From contig JAEURX010000016.1 in NCBI GenBank assembly GCA_016788885.1, positions 26,932-90,931 of the forward strand: 64,000 bases of DNA, given 5' to 3'. Positions within the stretch are counted from its first letter, which is position 1. Every line of letters starts with the position of its first letter. A model generated the notes under the pieces. The model saw nothing but the letters and a program-made list of their open reading frames with translations, had not been told where the DNA came from and ran no database searches. Shown here piece after piece: positions 44,498-52,723 of this stretch. This DNA is from Nitrospira sp. GTDB taxonomy: Bacteria > Nitrospirota > Nitrospiria > Nitrospirales > Nitrospiraceae. The translations under genes and the position numbers were made by a program.

Positions 44498-45980
44498 GGT
44501 GACCCTTCATCATATATTTCGCCATAGTCGGCACCAATGTGCGTGACAGGATGAAGGAAGCCAGCATCGCAATGATGACCGCTTCCGCCATGGGTTTGAA
44601 CAGATAACCGGCGACACCGCCCAGTTCGAACAGGGGAATCCACACAATGGCGATGCAGAGCGTTGCGACGAACGTCGGGACCACGATCTGATTGGCCGCA
44701 TCGACAATGGCCTGTTCGAGCGGTTTGCCCATTTCGAGATGCCGGTCGATATTCTCGATCATCACGGTTGCATCGTCGACGAGGATGCCGACAGCCAGCG
44801 CCAAGCCGCCCAAGGTCATGACGTTGATCGTCTCATCGAGCCAATGCAGGCCGATCAGCGCGGTCAGGATGGAGAGCGGAATCGAGGTCCAGACGATCAC
44901 CGTGGCCCGCCAGGAACCCAGGAGCAACAACACAATCAGGCCGACCAGCGCGCCGGCGGTGGCCATTTCGTGCAGCACATCGGCAATCGAATCCTTCACG
45001 AAGGTAGAGGCATCATCGAGGAGTTTGATTTCGACTCCCTCCGGAGAGATTTGCTCGGCGCGCGGGATCATATTTTTGATTCCATTGACCACGTCGAGGG
45101 TTGACGCTTCGGTGCTCTTCATCGCGACGATGATGACGGTCTGCTTCCCCTTCACCAGCACGGCGTTTTGTTGGACCCGACCCATGAGGCGCACCGTGGC
45201 CACATCGCGCAGATAGATATAGGCGTTGTCTTCCCGTTTGACCGGAATGTCGCTGAAATGCTCGATCTGCATGGGGGAGGCATTCGTCTGGACGATCCAG
45301 TCGGTCTGCTTGATCTTGATGTCGCCGGACGGCAACACGAGATACTGCTGCATGAGAACATTGTGTATGTCCGCCGGAGTCAGATTGCGGGCGAGCAGTT
45401 TTTGCTGATCGAGATTGACCATGACCTGCATGTCCTGGCCCCCGTAGGGGTGCGGCAGGACGATGCCCGGTACCGTCACGAGCAGAGGGCGGATTCGCAT
45501 GTAGGCCAGGTTGTACAGTTCCGCCGGCGTCAGCCGGTCGGAGCTGATTTGCAGCATCGCGACAGGGATCGAAGAGGGCGCGAGACGCATGACCATGGGC
45601 GGAGAAATGTCGGGCGGGAGCGCCTTGACGACGGTCTGCGCGATGGCGGTGATATCTGCCTCTGCCCGGCCCACATCTACTCCGTCCTGGAGAAAGATGT
45701 TGGTGATACTGCTGCCATAGTAGGAATGACTGTGGATGTATTTGATGCCTTCCACCGTCGACGTCAGAAAGCGCTCGAAGAGGTACGTGATGCGTCCTTC
45801 CACTTGCTGCGGCAGCAGACCGGCGTAAGCCCAGACCACCGAGGTGACGGGTATCGTGATATTCGGAAAGACGTCGGTCGGCATGTGAAGCACCGTGATG
45901 GTGCCCAGCAGCACAATAAGAATGGACATCACGACAAAGGTATAGGGTCTGCGGAGGGCGATGAGGACGATTTCATTCAT
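44481..45980 (-). CDS. RND efflux permease, N-terminal half (separate ORF)
   Basis: About 499 residues from ATG 45980 (TTG 46001 is also in frame, but GAGAGG favours the ATG). It contains TM1 (PYTFVVMSILIVLLG), the first periplasmic domain, and TM2-TM6. TM4 has the paired acids of proton-driven pumps (GILVDDATVMIENI). It ends right after TM6 (SRTLVPTMAKYMM, then GHHVEVA), where full-length permeases continue through a cytoplasmic linker to TM7. It overlaps the C-terminal-half gene by 17 bases in another frame. The substrate is unknown; the operon also encodes adaptor and outer-membrane factor. Confidence 0.9.
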   Translation of the reverse strand: MNEIVLIALRRPYTFVVMSILIVLLGTITVLHMPTDVFPNITIPVTSVVWAYAGLLPQQVEGRITYLFERFLTSTVEGIKYIHSHSYYGSSITNIFLQDGVDVGRAEADITAIAQTVVKALPPDISPPMVMRLAPSSIPVAMLQISSDRLTPAELYNLAYMRIRPLLVTVPGIVLPHPYGGQDMQVMVNLDQQKLLARNLTPADIHNVLMQQYLVLPSGDIKIKQTDWIVQTNASPMQIEHFSDIPVKREDNAYIYLRDVATVRLMGRVQQNAVLVKGKQTVIIVAMKSTEASTLDVVNGIKNMIPRAEQISPEGVEIKLLDDASTFVKDSIADVLHEMATAGALVGLIVLLLLGSWRATVIVWTSIPLSILTALIGLHWLDETINVMTLGGLALAVGILVDDATVMIENIDRHLEMGKPLEQAIVDAANQIVVPTFVATLCIAIVWIPLFELGGVAGYLFKPMAEAVIIAMLASFILSRTLVPTMAKYMMKGHHVEVA

Positions 45981-46001
45981 GCAGACAGTCCTCTCTTTCA
46001 A

Positions 46002-46453
46002 CCCGAAGGGGTTGCAGATACAGCGTCAATCGATGAACAGTTGTATGCGGCTCATGTTGGTGGAATAGAGCAAGGTTCTTGCCGTCGTGCGGTTTGTGTG
46101 GGCGAGGACAGGCAAGGATCGGTTATTCGCACATTTGGGGAGAATCCTCACCAATCGAGGGCTGTCGAGCGCCTGCAAGGGAAGGACCGACTCACGAAGG
46201 GGCAGAATCGCACTGTGCGCACAGTGCAAAGTTTCACAGTTTCCCCGGACGAGAAATCGGCGTCTGCGTCCAGACATCACGGTCCCGCCACCAGATTCGC
46301 AGCAATTGTCGCGGTTTGGTGGACCGTCGCGTGAACGATTGTGTTGGTATTAATCTTGCGACCGCCTGGATGTCGAAAGCGGCCAACTGTGTCAGGGAAT
46401 GCTCACGCTTACAAAAAACTATCTGTGATGAGAGCACCAGGGAGGTCGGCGCA
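46002..46453. other. Divergent intergenic region between RND operon and modA
   Basis: About 450 bases without a convincing gene. It must hold the promoters of the leftward efflux operon and rightward modA. Its most striking feature is an 18-base perfect palindrome at 46210-46227, annotated separately. No regulator gene lies next to it. Confidence 0.5.
46210..46227. promoter_or_regulatory. 18-base perfect palindrome, candidate operator
   Basis: GCACTGTGCGCACAGTGC is a perfect dyad with no spacer, about 230 bases from each flanking start codon. Such sites are typical of dimeric helix-turn-helix regulators. It does not resemble the E. coli ModE consensus. Confidence 0.45.
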
Positions 46454-47290
46454 ATGAAGGGAATGCAGAGATTCGGTATGGTGATGGGAATCGCAGCGGG
46501 GCTTGCGACGGGGCTGGCAGTCGTCGAGCCTGTGCGGGCAGACACGCTCACGATCGGCGCAGCCTATAGTCTGAAGGCGGCGTTTCAGGAAGTGGTGCCG
46601 ATGTTCGAGAGTGAATTCGGCGCGACGGTCAAGGTCGTCTATGGCTCATCGCAAACCCTCCGCCGGGAAGTGGAGAACGGAGCTCCCGTCGACGTGTTGC
46701 TCACCGCGGTGGACGATCTGGAGAAATTGCAGAAGAAGGGACTGACTCTCAACGGCGGCCCCGAAGTTTACGCGCAAACGTCTCTCGTGTTCGTCATGTC
46801 GACTGCTTCCCAGGCCATGCCGATTTCCTTTCACGACATGTCATCGGAGGGAAGAACCAGGGTGGCGATCGGGACGTTTGAGAGTGCCGCCGCCGGACCC
46901 CTCACGGCACGGGCGCTTCGCGCAGCGGATCCCTCGTATAAGGACCGGTTCCGCCTGATCTCGGCCACCCATCACGATGAAGTCATCAAGATGATCCGTA
47001 GCGGTGAGGCAGAGGCGGGGCTTGTCTACCGTGTCGATGCGATCCACAACAGCGGGTTGGTGCGCATCATCGATGAAACGCCGGGTGGAACGTATACGCC
47101 GATCCGGTTCGGCGAAGCGGTAGTCTGGACCTGCCGCGATGAGTCGCGGGCTGCAGCTGAACAGTTTTCCGATTTCTTCATGAGTCCCCGCATTCAAAAG
47201 CTTCTGCTCAAATACGGGTTTGAACCGGCGGCATCACCTGAGGGCGAAAATAAGCTGGCGCGTACGGCGCCAAAAGTTCGAGTCAATTGA
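46454..47290 (+). CDS. modA: Molybdate-type ABC transporter substrate-binding protein (ModA)
   Basis: About 278 residues from ATG 46454, with GGGAGG eight bases upstream; the open frame to 46079 has no support. A signal peptide ends near VRADTL. The mature protein shows the ModA pattern: IGAAYSLKAAFQEVVPMFE, VVYGSSQTLRREVENGAPVDVLLTA, FVMST, VAIGTFESAAAGPLTARAL and EAEAGLVYRVDAI. It binds molybdate, tungstate or a similar oxyanion in the periplasm. No modB or modC gene is nearby, which is odd. It converges on the RND permease gene with 4 bases between stops. Confidence 0.88.
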   Translation: MKGMQRFGMVMGIAAGLATGLAVVEPVRADTLTIGAAYSLKAAFQEVVPMFESEFGATVKVVYGSSQTLRREVENGAPVDVLLTAVDDLEKLQKKGLTLNGGPEVYAQTSLVFVMSTASQAMPISFHDMSSEGRTRVAIGTFESAAAGPLTARALRAADPSYKDRFRLISATHHDEVIKMIRSGEAEAGLVYRVDAIHNSGLVRIIDETPGGTYTPIRFGEAVVWTCRDESRAAAEQFSDFFMSPRIQKLLLKYGFEPAASPEGENKLARTAPKVRVN

Positions 47291-47294
47291 CCCG

Positions 47295-50200
47295 TCACTG
47301 TGGGTTCTCGACTCCGCTTAAGTGTGCTGCCGGTCGTACCACGCCCGTTCCTTCATCGTGTCTGATCAACTGGCGCCCCGACAGCATGCGTAGGCCGACA
47401 TAGAACACCGGGGTGAGAAACAGGCCGAACAGGGTCACCCCGATCATGCCGGAGAACACGGTGACGCCGGTGGCCGAACGCACTTCGGCGCCGGCTCCAT
47501 GTGAAAGCACGAGCGGCACCGTGCCGGCGATGAAGGCGACCGAAGTCATCACAATTGGGCGCAACCGCAGCCGGCAGGCTTCGAGTGCCGCCTCCACAAT
47601 GCCCTTTCCCTGCAGTTCCAGCTCGCGTGCGAATTCGACGATCAGAATGGCGTTCTTGCACGCCAATCCCATCAGCACCACCAGGCCGACTTGCACGAAG
47701 GTATTGTTGTCACCGCCGGTGAGTTTGACGCCCGCGAGCGCGCAGAGCATGCACATGGGCACGATGAGGATCACTGCCAGCGGCAGGGTCCAGGACTCGT
47801 ACAGCGCGGCGAGGACGAGGAAGGCCAGCAGGATGGCCACGGGAAAGACCAGTAACGCGGCCTTGCCTTGCGACGCTTCCTGAAAGCTCAAATCGGTCCA
47901 TTCGATGGTCATCCCGTTCGGTAGCACCTTCCCGGCGATGTCGCGAATCGTGTCCATCGCCTGTGCCGACGAAAACTTGGTGGGATCGGCTTCTCCCATG
48001 AAATCGGCGGCTGGATAGCCGTTGTAGCGCAGCACCGGATCGGGGCCGTACGTTTGGCTGAATTTCACCATCGAGCCGATGGGAACCATTTCGCCGCGGT
48101 CATTGCGCGTTTTGAGATTCGCGATGTCCTCGACCTTTCCGCGGAAATCGCCGTCCGCTTGCGCATAGACACGCCAGGTGCGGCCGAACAGATTGAAGTC
48201 GTTGACGTAGGCTGAACCGAGGTAGATCTGCATCGTGGCGAACAGCTCGGTCAAGGCAATGCCTTGCGTCTTGGTCTTCACGCGGTCCACTTCGGCGTCG
48301 AGCTGCGGCACATTGGCCTGGTAGCCGGAAATCGGGTAGCCCATTCCCGGCGTTTGCATGACCGCTCCTTGCAGACCGCCGACTGCATTTTGCAGCGCCC
48401 CGAAGCCCAGTCCCGCCCGGTCTTCCACGAAGAGCCCATATCCCGCGCCATTGCCGAGTCCGAGGATCGGCGGGGGCATCAACACAAAGGTGATGCCTTC
48501 CTTGATGGCGGAGATCTTTTGATTCATCTCCTCGCTGATTTCCTTGGCGCTGCGGTGGCGCTCGTCGAACGGCTTCAAGATGAGAAACGCGATGCCGTAA
48601 TTCGGCGTGTTCGTAAACTGCAACGGATTCAGGCCGGTCATGGCTACCACATGGGCGATGCCGTCCACGGTCTTGCTGATCGCGACCACCTGCCGTAACA
48701 CCGCATCCGTACGGTCGAGCGAGGCGCCTTCCGGCAGTTTCACTCCGGCCATCAGATACAACTTATCCTGGGTGGGAATGAAGCCGCGCGGTACCGCCTG
48801 GAAGAGCATGCCCGTGACGATCAAGAGCAATGCGTAGACGGCAAAGACCGAACCACGATGTTTCAACGTGCGCGAGACGGTGCCTTGATACCCGTTGGAA
48901 CTGGCCTTGAAAAAGCGATTGAACGGCCGGAACACCCAGCCGAATAGACGTTCGATCAAGCGCGAAAGGGCGTCCTTCGGTGTGCCGTGGCTTTTGAGCA
49001 GTTTTGCTGCGAGGGCCGGGGAAAGGGTGAGGGAATTGATGGCCGAGATGACCGTCGAAATGGCGATCGTCACGGCGAACTGTTTGTAGAACTGGCCGGT
49101 GACGCCGCTCAGAAAGGCCATCGGCACAAACACGGCGCACAAGACGAGCGCGATCGCGACGATCGGGCCCGACACTTCCTGCATCGCCTGGTGGGCAGCC
49201 TGGAGTGGGGTGCGTCCTTCTTCGATGTTGCGTTCGACATTTTCCACCACCACGATCGCGTCATCCACCACGATGCCGATGGCGAGGACGAGTCCGAAGA
49301 GCGTGAGTGTGTTGATGGAGAAACCGAAGAGGTACAGCGCGGCGAACGTGCCGACCACCGACACCGGCACGGCGATCAGCGGAATGATCGAGGCACGCCA
49401 GGTTTGCAGGAACAGGATGACGACGAGCACGACGAGCAGAATCGCTTCCATGAGCGTCTGGACCACGGCCTGGATTGAATCACGCACGAACACCGTCGTG
49501 TCGTAGTCCGAGCGGTAGGTGAGGCCGGGCGGAAAGCGTGTCTTGAGTTCTTCCATTTTGGTAATGACGGCGTCGCGGACGGTCAGCGCGTTTGCGCCGG
49601 GCGCCTGGAAGATACCGATGGGCGGTGCGTCCTGATTGTCGAGTTGTCCGCGCAACGTGTAGTCGTTGGCGCCCAGTTCGATGCGCGCCACGTCGGAAAG
49701 ACGGACGACTTCCCCGCCCGCGCCGATTTTCAGCACGACATTGCCAAACTCCTGGGCCGTGCGCAGACGGCCCTGGGCATTGATGGAAATGAGAAAGTCG
49801 GTGTCTTTAGCGATCGGTTCCGCGCCGAGCTGCCCGGCCGAGACCTGAATGTTTTGCTCCCGCACGGCGGCGACGACGTCGCTGGCGGTCATCCCGCGCG
49901 ACGCGATCTTGTCAGGGTTGAGCCAGATACGCATTGCATAGTCGCCGCTGCCGAAAATCTGCACCTGGCCGACACCGGGCAAACGCGCCAGTTCATCTTT
50001 TATTTTGATGTTGGCGTAGTTGCGCAGGTAGAGCGCGTCGTATTTGCCCTCCGGTGAAAGGAGCTGAACCATCACCAGGAAGGTCGGCGACTGTTTCTGT
50101 GTCGTGACGCCCAGGCTGACCACTTCCGACGGGAGCCGTGAAAGCGCCTGACTGACCCGGTTTTGCACCTGCACTTGGGCCGCATCCGGATCCGTACCGG

Positions 50201-50492
50201 GACGGAAGGTGATCGTCATCTGCAACACGCCATCGGAGCCGGCGACCGATTTCATGTACATCATGTTCTCGACGCCGTTGATCTGTTCTTCCAGCGGCGT
50301 GGACACGGTTTCGGCGATCACCTTGGGATTGGCTCCGGGGTAGATGGCGCGCACGATCACCGCCGGCGGGACGACTTCGGGGTACTCGCTGATCGGAAGG
50401 ATGGGAATGGCGATCAAGCCTGCGGCAAAGATCACGATGGACAGTACCGCGGCGAAGATCGGCCGATCGATGAAAAATTTCGAAAAGTCCAT
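47295..50492 (-). CDS. RND efflux permease (AcrB/MexB, HAE1 type)
   Basis: A 1065-residue full-length inner-membrane pump. FIDRPIFAAVLSIVIFAAG is TM1; TM4 carries the proton-relay Asp pair (IVVDDAIVVVENVERN), and TM10 the matching Lys (LACKNAILIVEFARELE). Both porter domains are present, with MVQLLSPEGKYDALYLRNYANI and later YVNDFNLFGRTWRVYAQADGDFRG. It exports hydrophobic or amphiphilic compounds using the proton gradient. Together with the adaptor gene upstream it forms a two-gene operon without its own outer-membrane factor, so it probably borrows another TolC-like duct. Confidence 0.95.
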   Translation of the reverse strand: MDFSKFFIDRPIFAAVLSIVIFAAGLIAIPILPISEYPEVVPPAVIVRAIYPGANPKVIAETVSTPLEEQINGVENMMYMKSVAGSDGVLQMTITFRPGTDPDAAQVQVQNRVSQALSRLPSEVVSLGVTTQKQSPTFLVMVQLLSPEGKYDALYLRNYANIKIKDELARLPGVGQVQIFGSGDYAMRIWLNPDKIASRGMTASDVVAAVREQNIQVSAGQLGAEPIAKDTDFLISINAQGRLRTAQEFGNVVLKIGAGGEVVRLSDVARIELGANDYTLRGQLDNQDAPPIGIFQAPGANALTVRDAVITKMEELKTRFPPGLTYRSDYDTTVFVRDSIQAVVQTLMEAILLVVLVVILFLQTWRASIIPLIAVPVSVVGTFAALYLFGFSINTLTLFGLVLAIGIVVDDAIVVVENVERNIEEGRTPLQAAHQAMQEVSGPIVAIALVLCAVFVPMAFLSGVTGQFYKQFAVTIAISTVISAINSLTLSPALAAKLLKSHGTPKDALSRLIERLFGWVFRPFNRFFKASSNGYQGTVSRTLKHRGSVFAVYALLLIVTGMLFQAVPRGFIPTQDKLYLMAGVKLPEGASLDRTDAVLRQVVAISKTVDGIAHVVAMTGLNPLQFTNTPNYGIAFLILKPFDERHRSAKEISEEMNQKISAIKEGITFVLMPPPILGLGNGAGYGLFVEDRAGLGFGALQNAVGGLQGAVMQTPGMGYPISGYQANVPQLDAEVDRVKTKTQGIALTELFATMQIYLGSAYVNDFNLFGRTWRVYAQADGDFRGKVEDIANLKTRNDRGEMVPIGSMVKFSQTYGPDPVLRYNGYPAADFMGEADPTKFSSAQAMDTIRDIAGKVLPNGMTIEWTDLSFQEASQGKAALLVFPVAILLAFLVLAALYESWTLPLAVILIVPMCMLCALAGVKLTGGDNNTFVQVGLVVLMGLACKNAILIVEFARELELQGKGIVEAALEACRLRLRPIVMTSVAFIAGTVPLVLSHGAGAEVRSATGVTVFSGMIGVTLFGLFLTPVFYVGLRMLSGRQLIRHDEGTGVVRPAAHLSGVENPQ

Positions 50493-50504
50493 GGCCGGCG
50501 CTCC

Positions 50505-51671
50505 CTACTTCCCGGCCATGGCTTGAGGGGCGGGGGGCGCCGACGGCTTGTCCATCGGCACTTCGGCTGGGGTCACCGGCATGCCGGGGTAGAAAACTTT
50601 TTGCAGGCCGACCACGACAATCCTGTCATCCGGCGCGAGACCGGATTGCACGACGCGTAATCCGTCGACCACACCGCCTAGCACGATATCCTTGCGTTGG
50701 GCTTTCCCGTCTTTATCGACCGCATAAACATATTTGCGATCCTGATCGGTGAGAATGGCCTTGTCGTCGATCAAAAGAGCTTCAGCCTTCTGGCCGCTGA
50801 CGAACTGCACGCGCGCGAAGAGACCGGGGGTAAAGATGCGGTCGGGATTGGGGAGCACGGCGCGAGCGCGCACGGTTCCGAGCGTCGGATTGACCTGGGT
50901 GTCGAGAAAATCGACTCGTCCGGTGTGCGGATAGCCGGTTTCGTTGGCAAGACCGACGTGGACGGCATTGTCCTGCGCGGTGCGCTCGTTCTTGCGCTCC
51001 TGTTCCTTGTAGCGCAGGTAACTGTTTTCGTCCGCATCAAAATACACGTACATCGGGTCTTGCGACACCACCGTCGTCAGCAGGGTATCGTCGGCGGTGG
51101 CCAAGTTGCCGACCGTGACGAGGGCCCGGCTAGCCCGTCCTGAAACCGGGGCGCGGACTTCGGTAAAGGACAGGTTGAGCTTCGCGGTGGCCACTGCTGC
51201 TTCGGCGGCATGCACATCCGCCGCGCTCTGCGCCTGTGCGGCGCGCCGCAAGTCGAGTTCCTCGTGCGAGATGGCGTTATCGTTGATCAATGCCTGGGCG
51301 CGTTTATTGCGGATGGTTTCTAGCTGCTGCGCGACCCGCGCGCGTGACAGTTGCGCCTGGGCATTCTCCAAGGCGGCACGGTAGGGACGAGGGTCGATCT
51401 GGAACATCAACTCGCCCTGTTTCACGTCCTGGCCTTCTTTATAGGCCACTCGCTGCACATAGCCGCTGGCGCGTGGCCGCAACTCGACCGTGTCGATGGC
51501 GCTGATGCGGCCCGTGTATTCGTCCCATTGCTGCACCGGCTTCGAGATCACTTTCGCGACCCCGACCTCCGGGGGAGGCATTTGCCCGCCGCTGCTGGCT
51601 TGTTCGTTATTGCAGCCGGCCACCGTCAGCATCACGGCGAGTAGCCACGGTGTATATCGGACAGTGCGCAT
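50505..51671 (-). CDS. RND efflux periplasmic adaptor lipoprotein (AcrA/MexA type)
   Basis: About 388 residues from ATG 51671, which gives a lipoprotein signal (LLAVMLTVAGC|NNE); the upstream open frame runs through the promoter region. Domains in order: lipoyl half (ELRPRASGYVQRVAYKEGQDVKQGELMFQID), helical hairpin (YRAALENAQAQLSRARVAQQ), second lipoyl half (VRAPVSGRASRALVTVGNLA), beta-barrel (FTPGLFARVQFVSGQ) and membrane-proximal domain. It couples the permease encoded 12 bases downstream to an outer-membrane channel. Divergent marR suggests local repression. Confidence 0.93.
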   Translation of the reverse strand: MRTVRYTPWLLAVMLTVAGCNNEQASSGGQMPPPEVGVAKVISKPVQQWDEYTGRISAIDTVELRPRASGYVQRVAYKEGQDVKQGELMFQIDPRPYRAALENAQAQLSRARVAQQLETIRNKRAQALINDNAISHEELDLRRAAQAQSAADVHAAEAAVATAKLNLSFTEVRAPVSGRASRALVTVGNLATADDTLLTTVVSQDPMYVYFDADENSYLRYKEQERKNERTAQDNAVHVGLANETGYPHTGRVDFLDTQVNPTLGTVRARAVLPNPDRIFTPGLFARVQFVSGQKAEALLIDDKAILTDQDRKYVYAVDKDGKAQRKDIVLGGVVDGLRVVQSGLAPDDRIVVVGLQKVFYPGMPVTPAEVPMDKPSAPPAPQAMAGK

Positions 51672-51752
51672 GGTGTACCTGATGGAAGAGTGATGGAAAA
51701 CGATGACGTCAGCTCCGCATGGCATCGACGGTTCGTTGTTAGTCCTGCCTGC

Positions 51753-51782
51753 AGTATCCGGTATGCCGTCAAACATAGTCAA
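51753..51782 (-). promoter_or_regulatory. Predicted promoter of the acrAB-type operon
   Basis: On the - strand TTGACT (51777-51782) and GATACT (51753-51758) are 18 bases apart. An imperfect inverted repeat, TCAAT at 51779-51783 with ATTGA at 51808-51812, overlaps the -35 box and could be a MarR operator; this latter point is tentative. Confidence 0.4.
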
Positions 51783-51853
51783 TATATGAATGATGCAGCT
51801 ATGAATAATTGATGATTGAATCTTGTCGTGTTTTGAGGTAGCGTGTCCGCAGC

Positions 51854-52345
51854 ATGAAACGTGTGAAGGCAGTCCCGCGAATCAAGGCCGGAGAGAACGC
51901 GTGCGTCTCTCCCTGTATCTCGACGTTGCCGCGGCACCGGATGGTCGAACTCCTGTGGAGCTTTACCCCGGCCTACCAACGGTGGTCGGAATCGCTGTTG
52001 GTGGAGAAGGGTTTGTCGCCTCAACGGTTGCGTATTCTCAGCTCAATTCATGAGCGCGGACCGAGGATCATGAGCGACCTCAAGAAGGAACTGGGCGTGA
52101 CGGCGACCAACGTGACGGCGCTCGTCGACTCGCTGGAAAAGGACGGGCTGGTCGTGCGGAGACGGCATCCGACGGATCGCCGGGCCACCGTGATCGAACT
52201 CTCGGACAAGGTCATGACGCAGTTATCCCCGCGCTGCACGGAGTACAAAGAACAGGTCGCGGAGCTCTTCTCAGATCTCAGCGACAACGAATGCAAAGCC
52301 TTCGTGAAGACGCTCGAGAAACTCTGGAGTCGCTTGCAGGGCTAG
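51854..52345 (+). CDS. MarR family transcriptional regulator
   Basis: A 163-residue winged-helix regulator. After a basic N-terminal extension of about 28 residues, the MarR fold runs MVELLWSFTPAYQRWSESLL (dimer helix), LSPQRLRILSSIHERGPRIMSDL and GVTATNVTALVDSLEKDGLVVRRRHPTDRRATVIEL, the recognition helix plus wing. C-terminal helices complete the dimer interface. It is divergent from the RND adaptor-permease operon, with about 180 bases between, so it probably represses that operon and itself until a pump substrate binds. Confidence 0.9.
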   Translation: MKRVKAVPRIKAGENACVSPCISTLPRHRMVELLWSFTPAYQRWSESLLVEKGLSPQRLRILSSIHERGPRIMSDLKKELGVTATNVTALVDSLEKDGLVVRRRHPTDRRATVIELSDKVMTQLSPRCTEYKEQVAELFSDLSDNECKAFVKTLEKLWSRLQG

Positions 52346-52723
52346 AGGGCAGTCGTACGAAATTTTTGGGCAGATGCCGAGGCAGAATTCAGGAAGGTTC
52401 GCGGTAGCTTCGGCTGGGCCATTTCGATTCAGCCTTGCGGTACGGGCGTGACGGAGGCTTACGAGTCACGAGACGCTTGAACAGGACTGCTAGGGCAGCA
52501 AGTGACAGTGTAGCGAATAGGCGAGCGAACATTTCTCACGATATCGCCCTGCGACGAACATGTCAAACAGGGACCAGTCCAGGCTACATCGGGCCAGCGG
52601 GGTATCCGTTCCCTGTTTGTATGAGACTCATTCATCTCCCCCGAACACAGTGGTGGCATAATTCAGGACCACGCACCCTCCACGGAAAGAGAAACTGTCG
52701 CCTTCCAGCCTGTTGTCAGTCAT
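52346..52723. other. 378-base gap between convergent marR and the large-protein operon
   Basis: I see no supported gene. Frames crossing it overlap the well-supported - strand gene. One hairpin, annotated separately, is the only structure noticed. Confidence 0.5.
52564..52619. terminator. Inverted repeat between convergent transcripts
   Basis: CAAACAGGGA at 52564-52573 pairs perfectly with TCCCTGTTTG at 52610-52619 across a 36-base loop. The position between the ends of two convergent units fits a bidirectional terminator, but the loop is long and no T-run is obvious. Confidence 0.35.

Noticed and set aside
46026..46280. An 84-codon - strand frame in the modA intergenic region
   Set aside because: It spans the palindrome, has no ribosome binding site and no protein-like pattern.
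45168..46334. A 388-codon + strand frame opposite the RND permease
   Set aside because: It is antisense to a well-supported permease gene, its product is His/Asp/Arg-rich without family features, and it arises from codon bias of the real gene.
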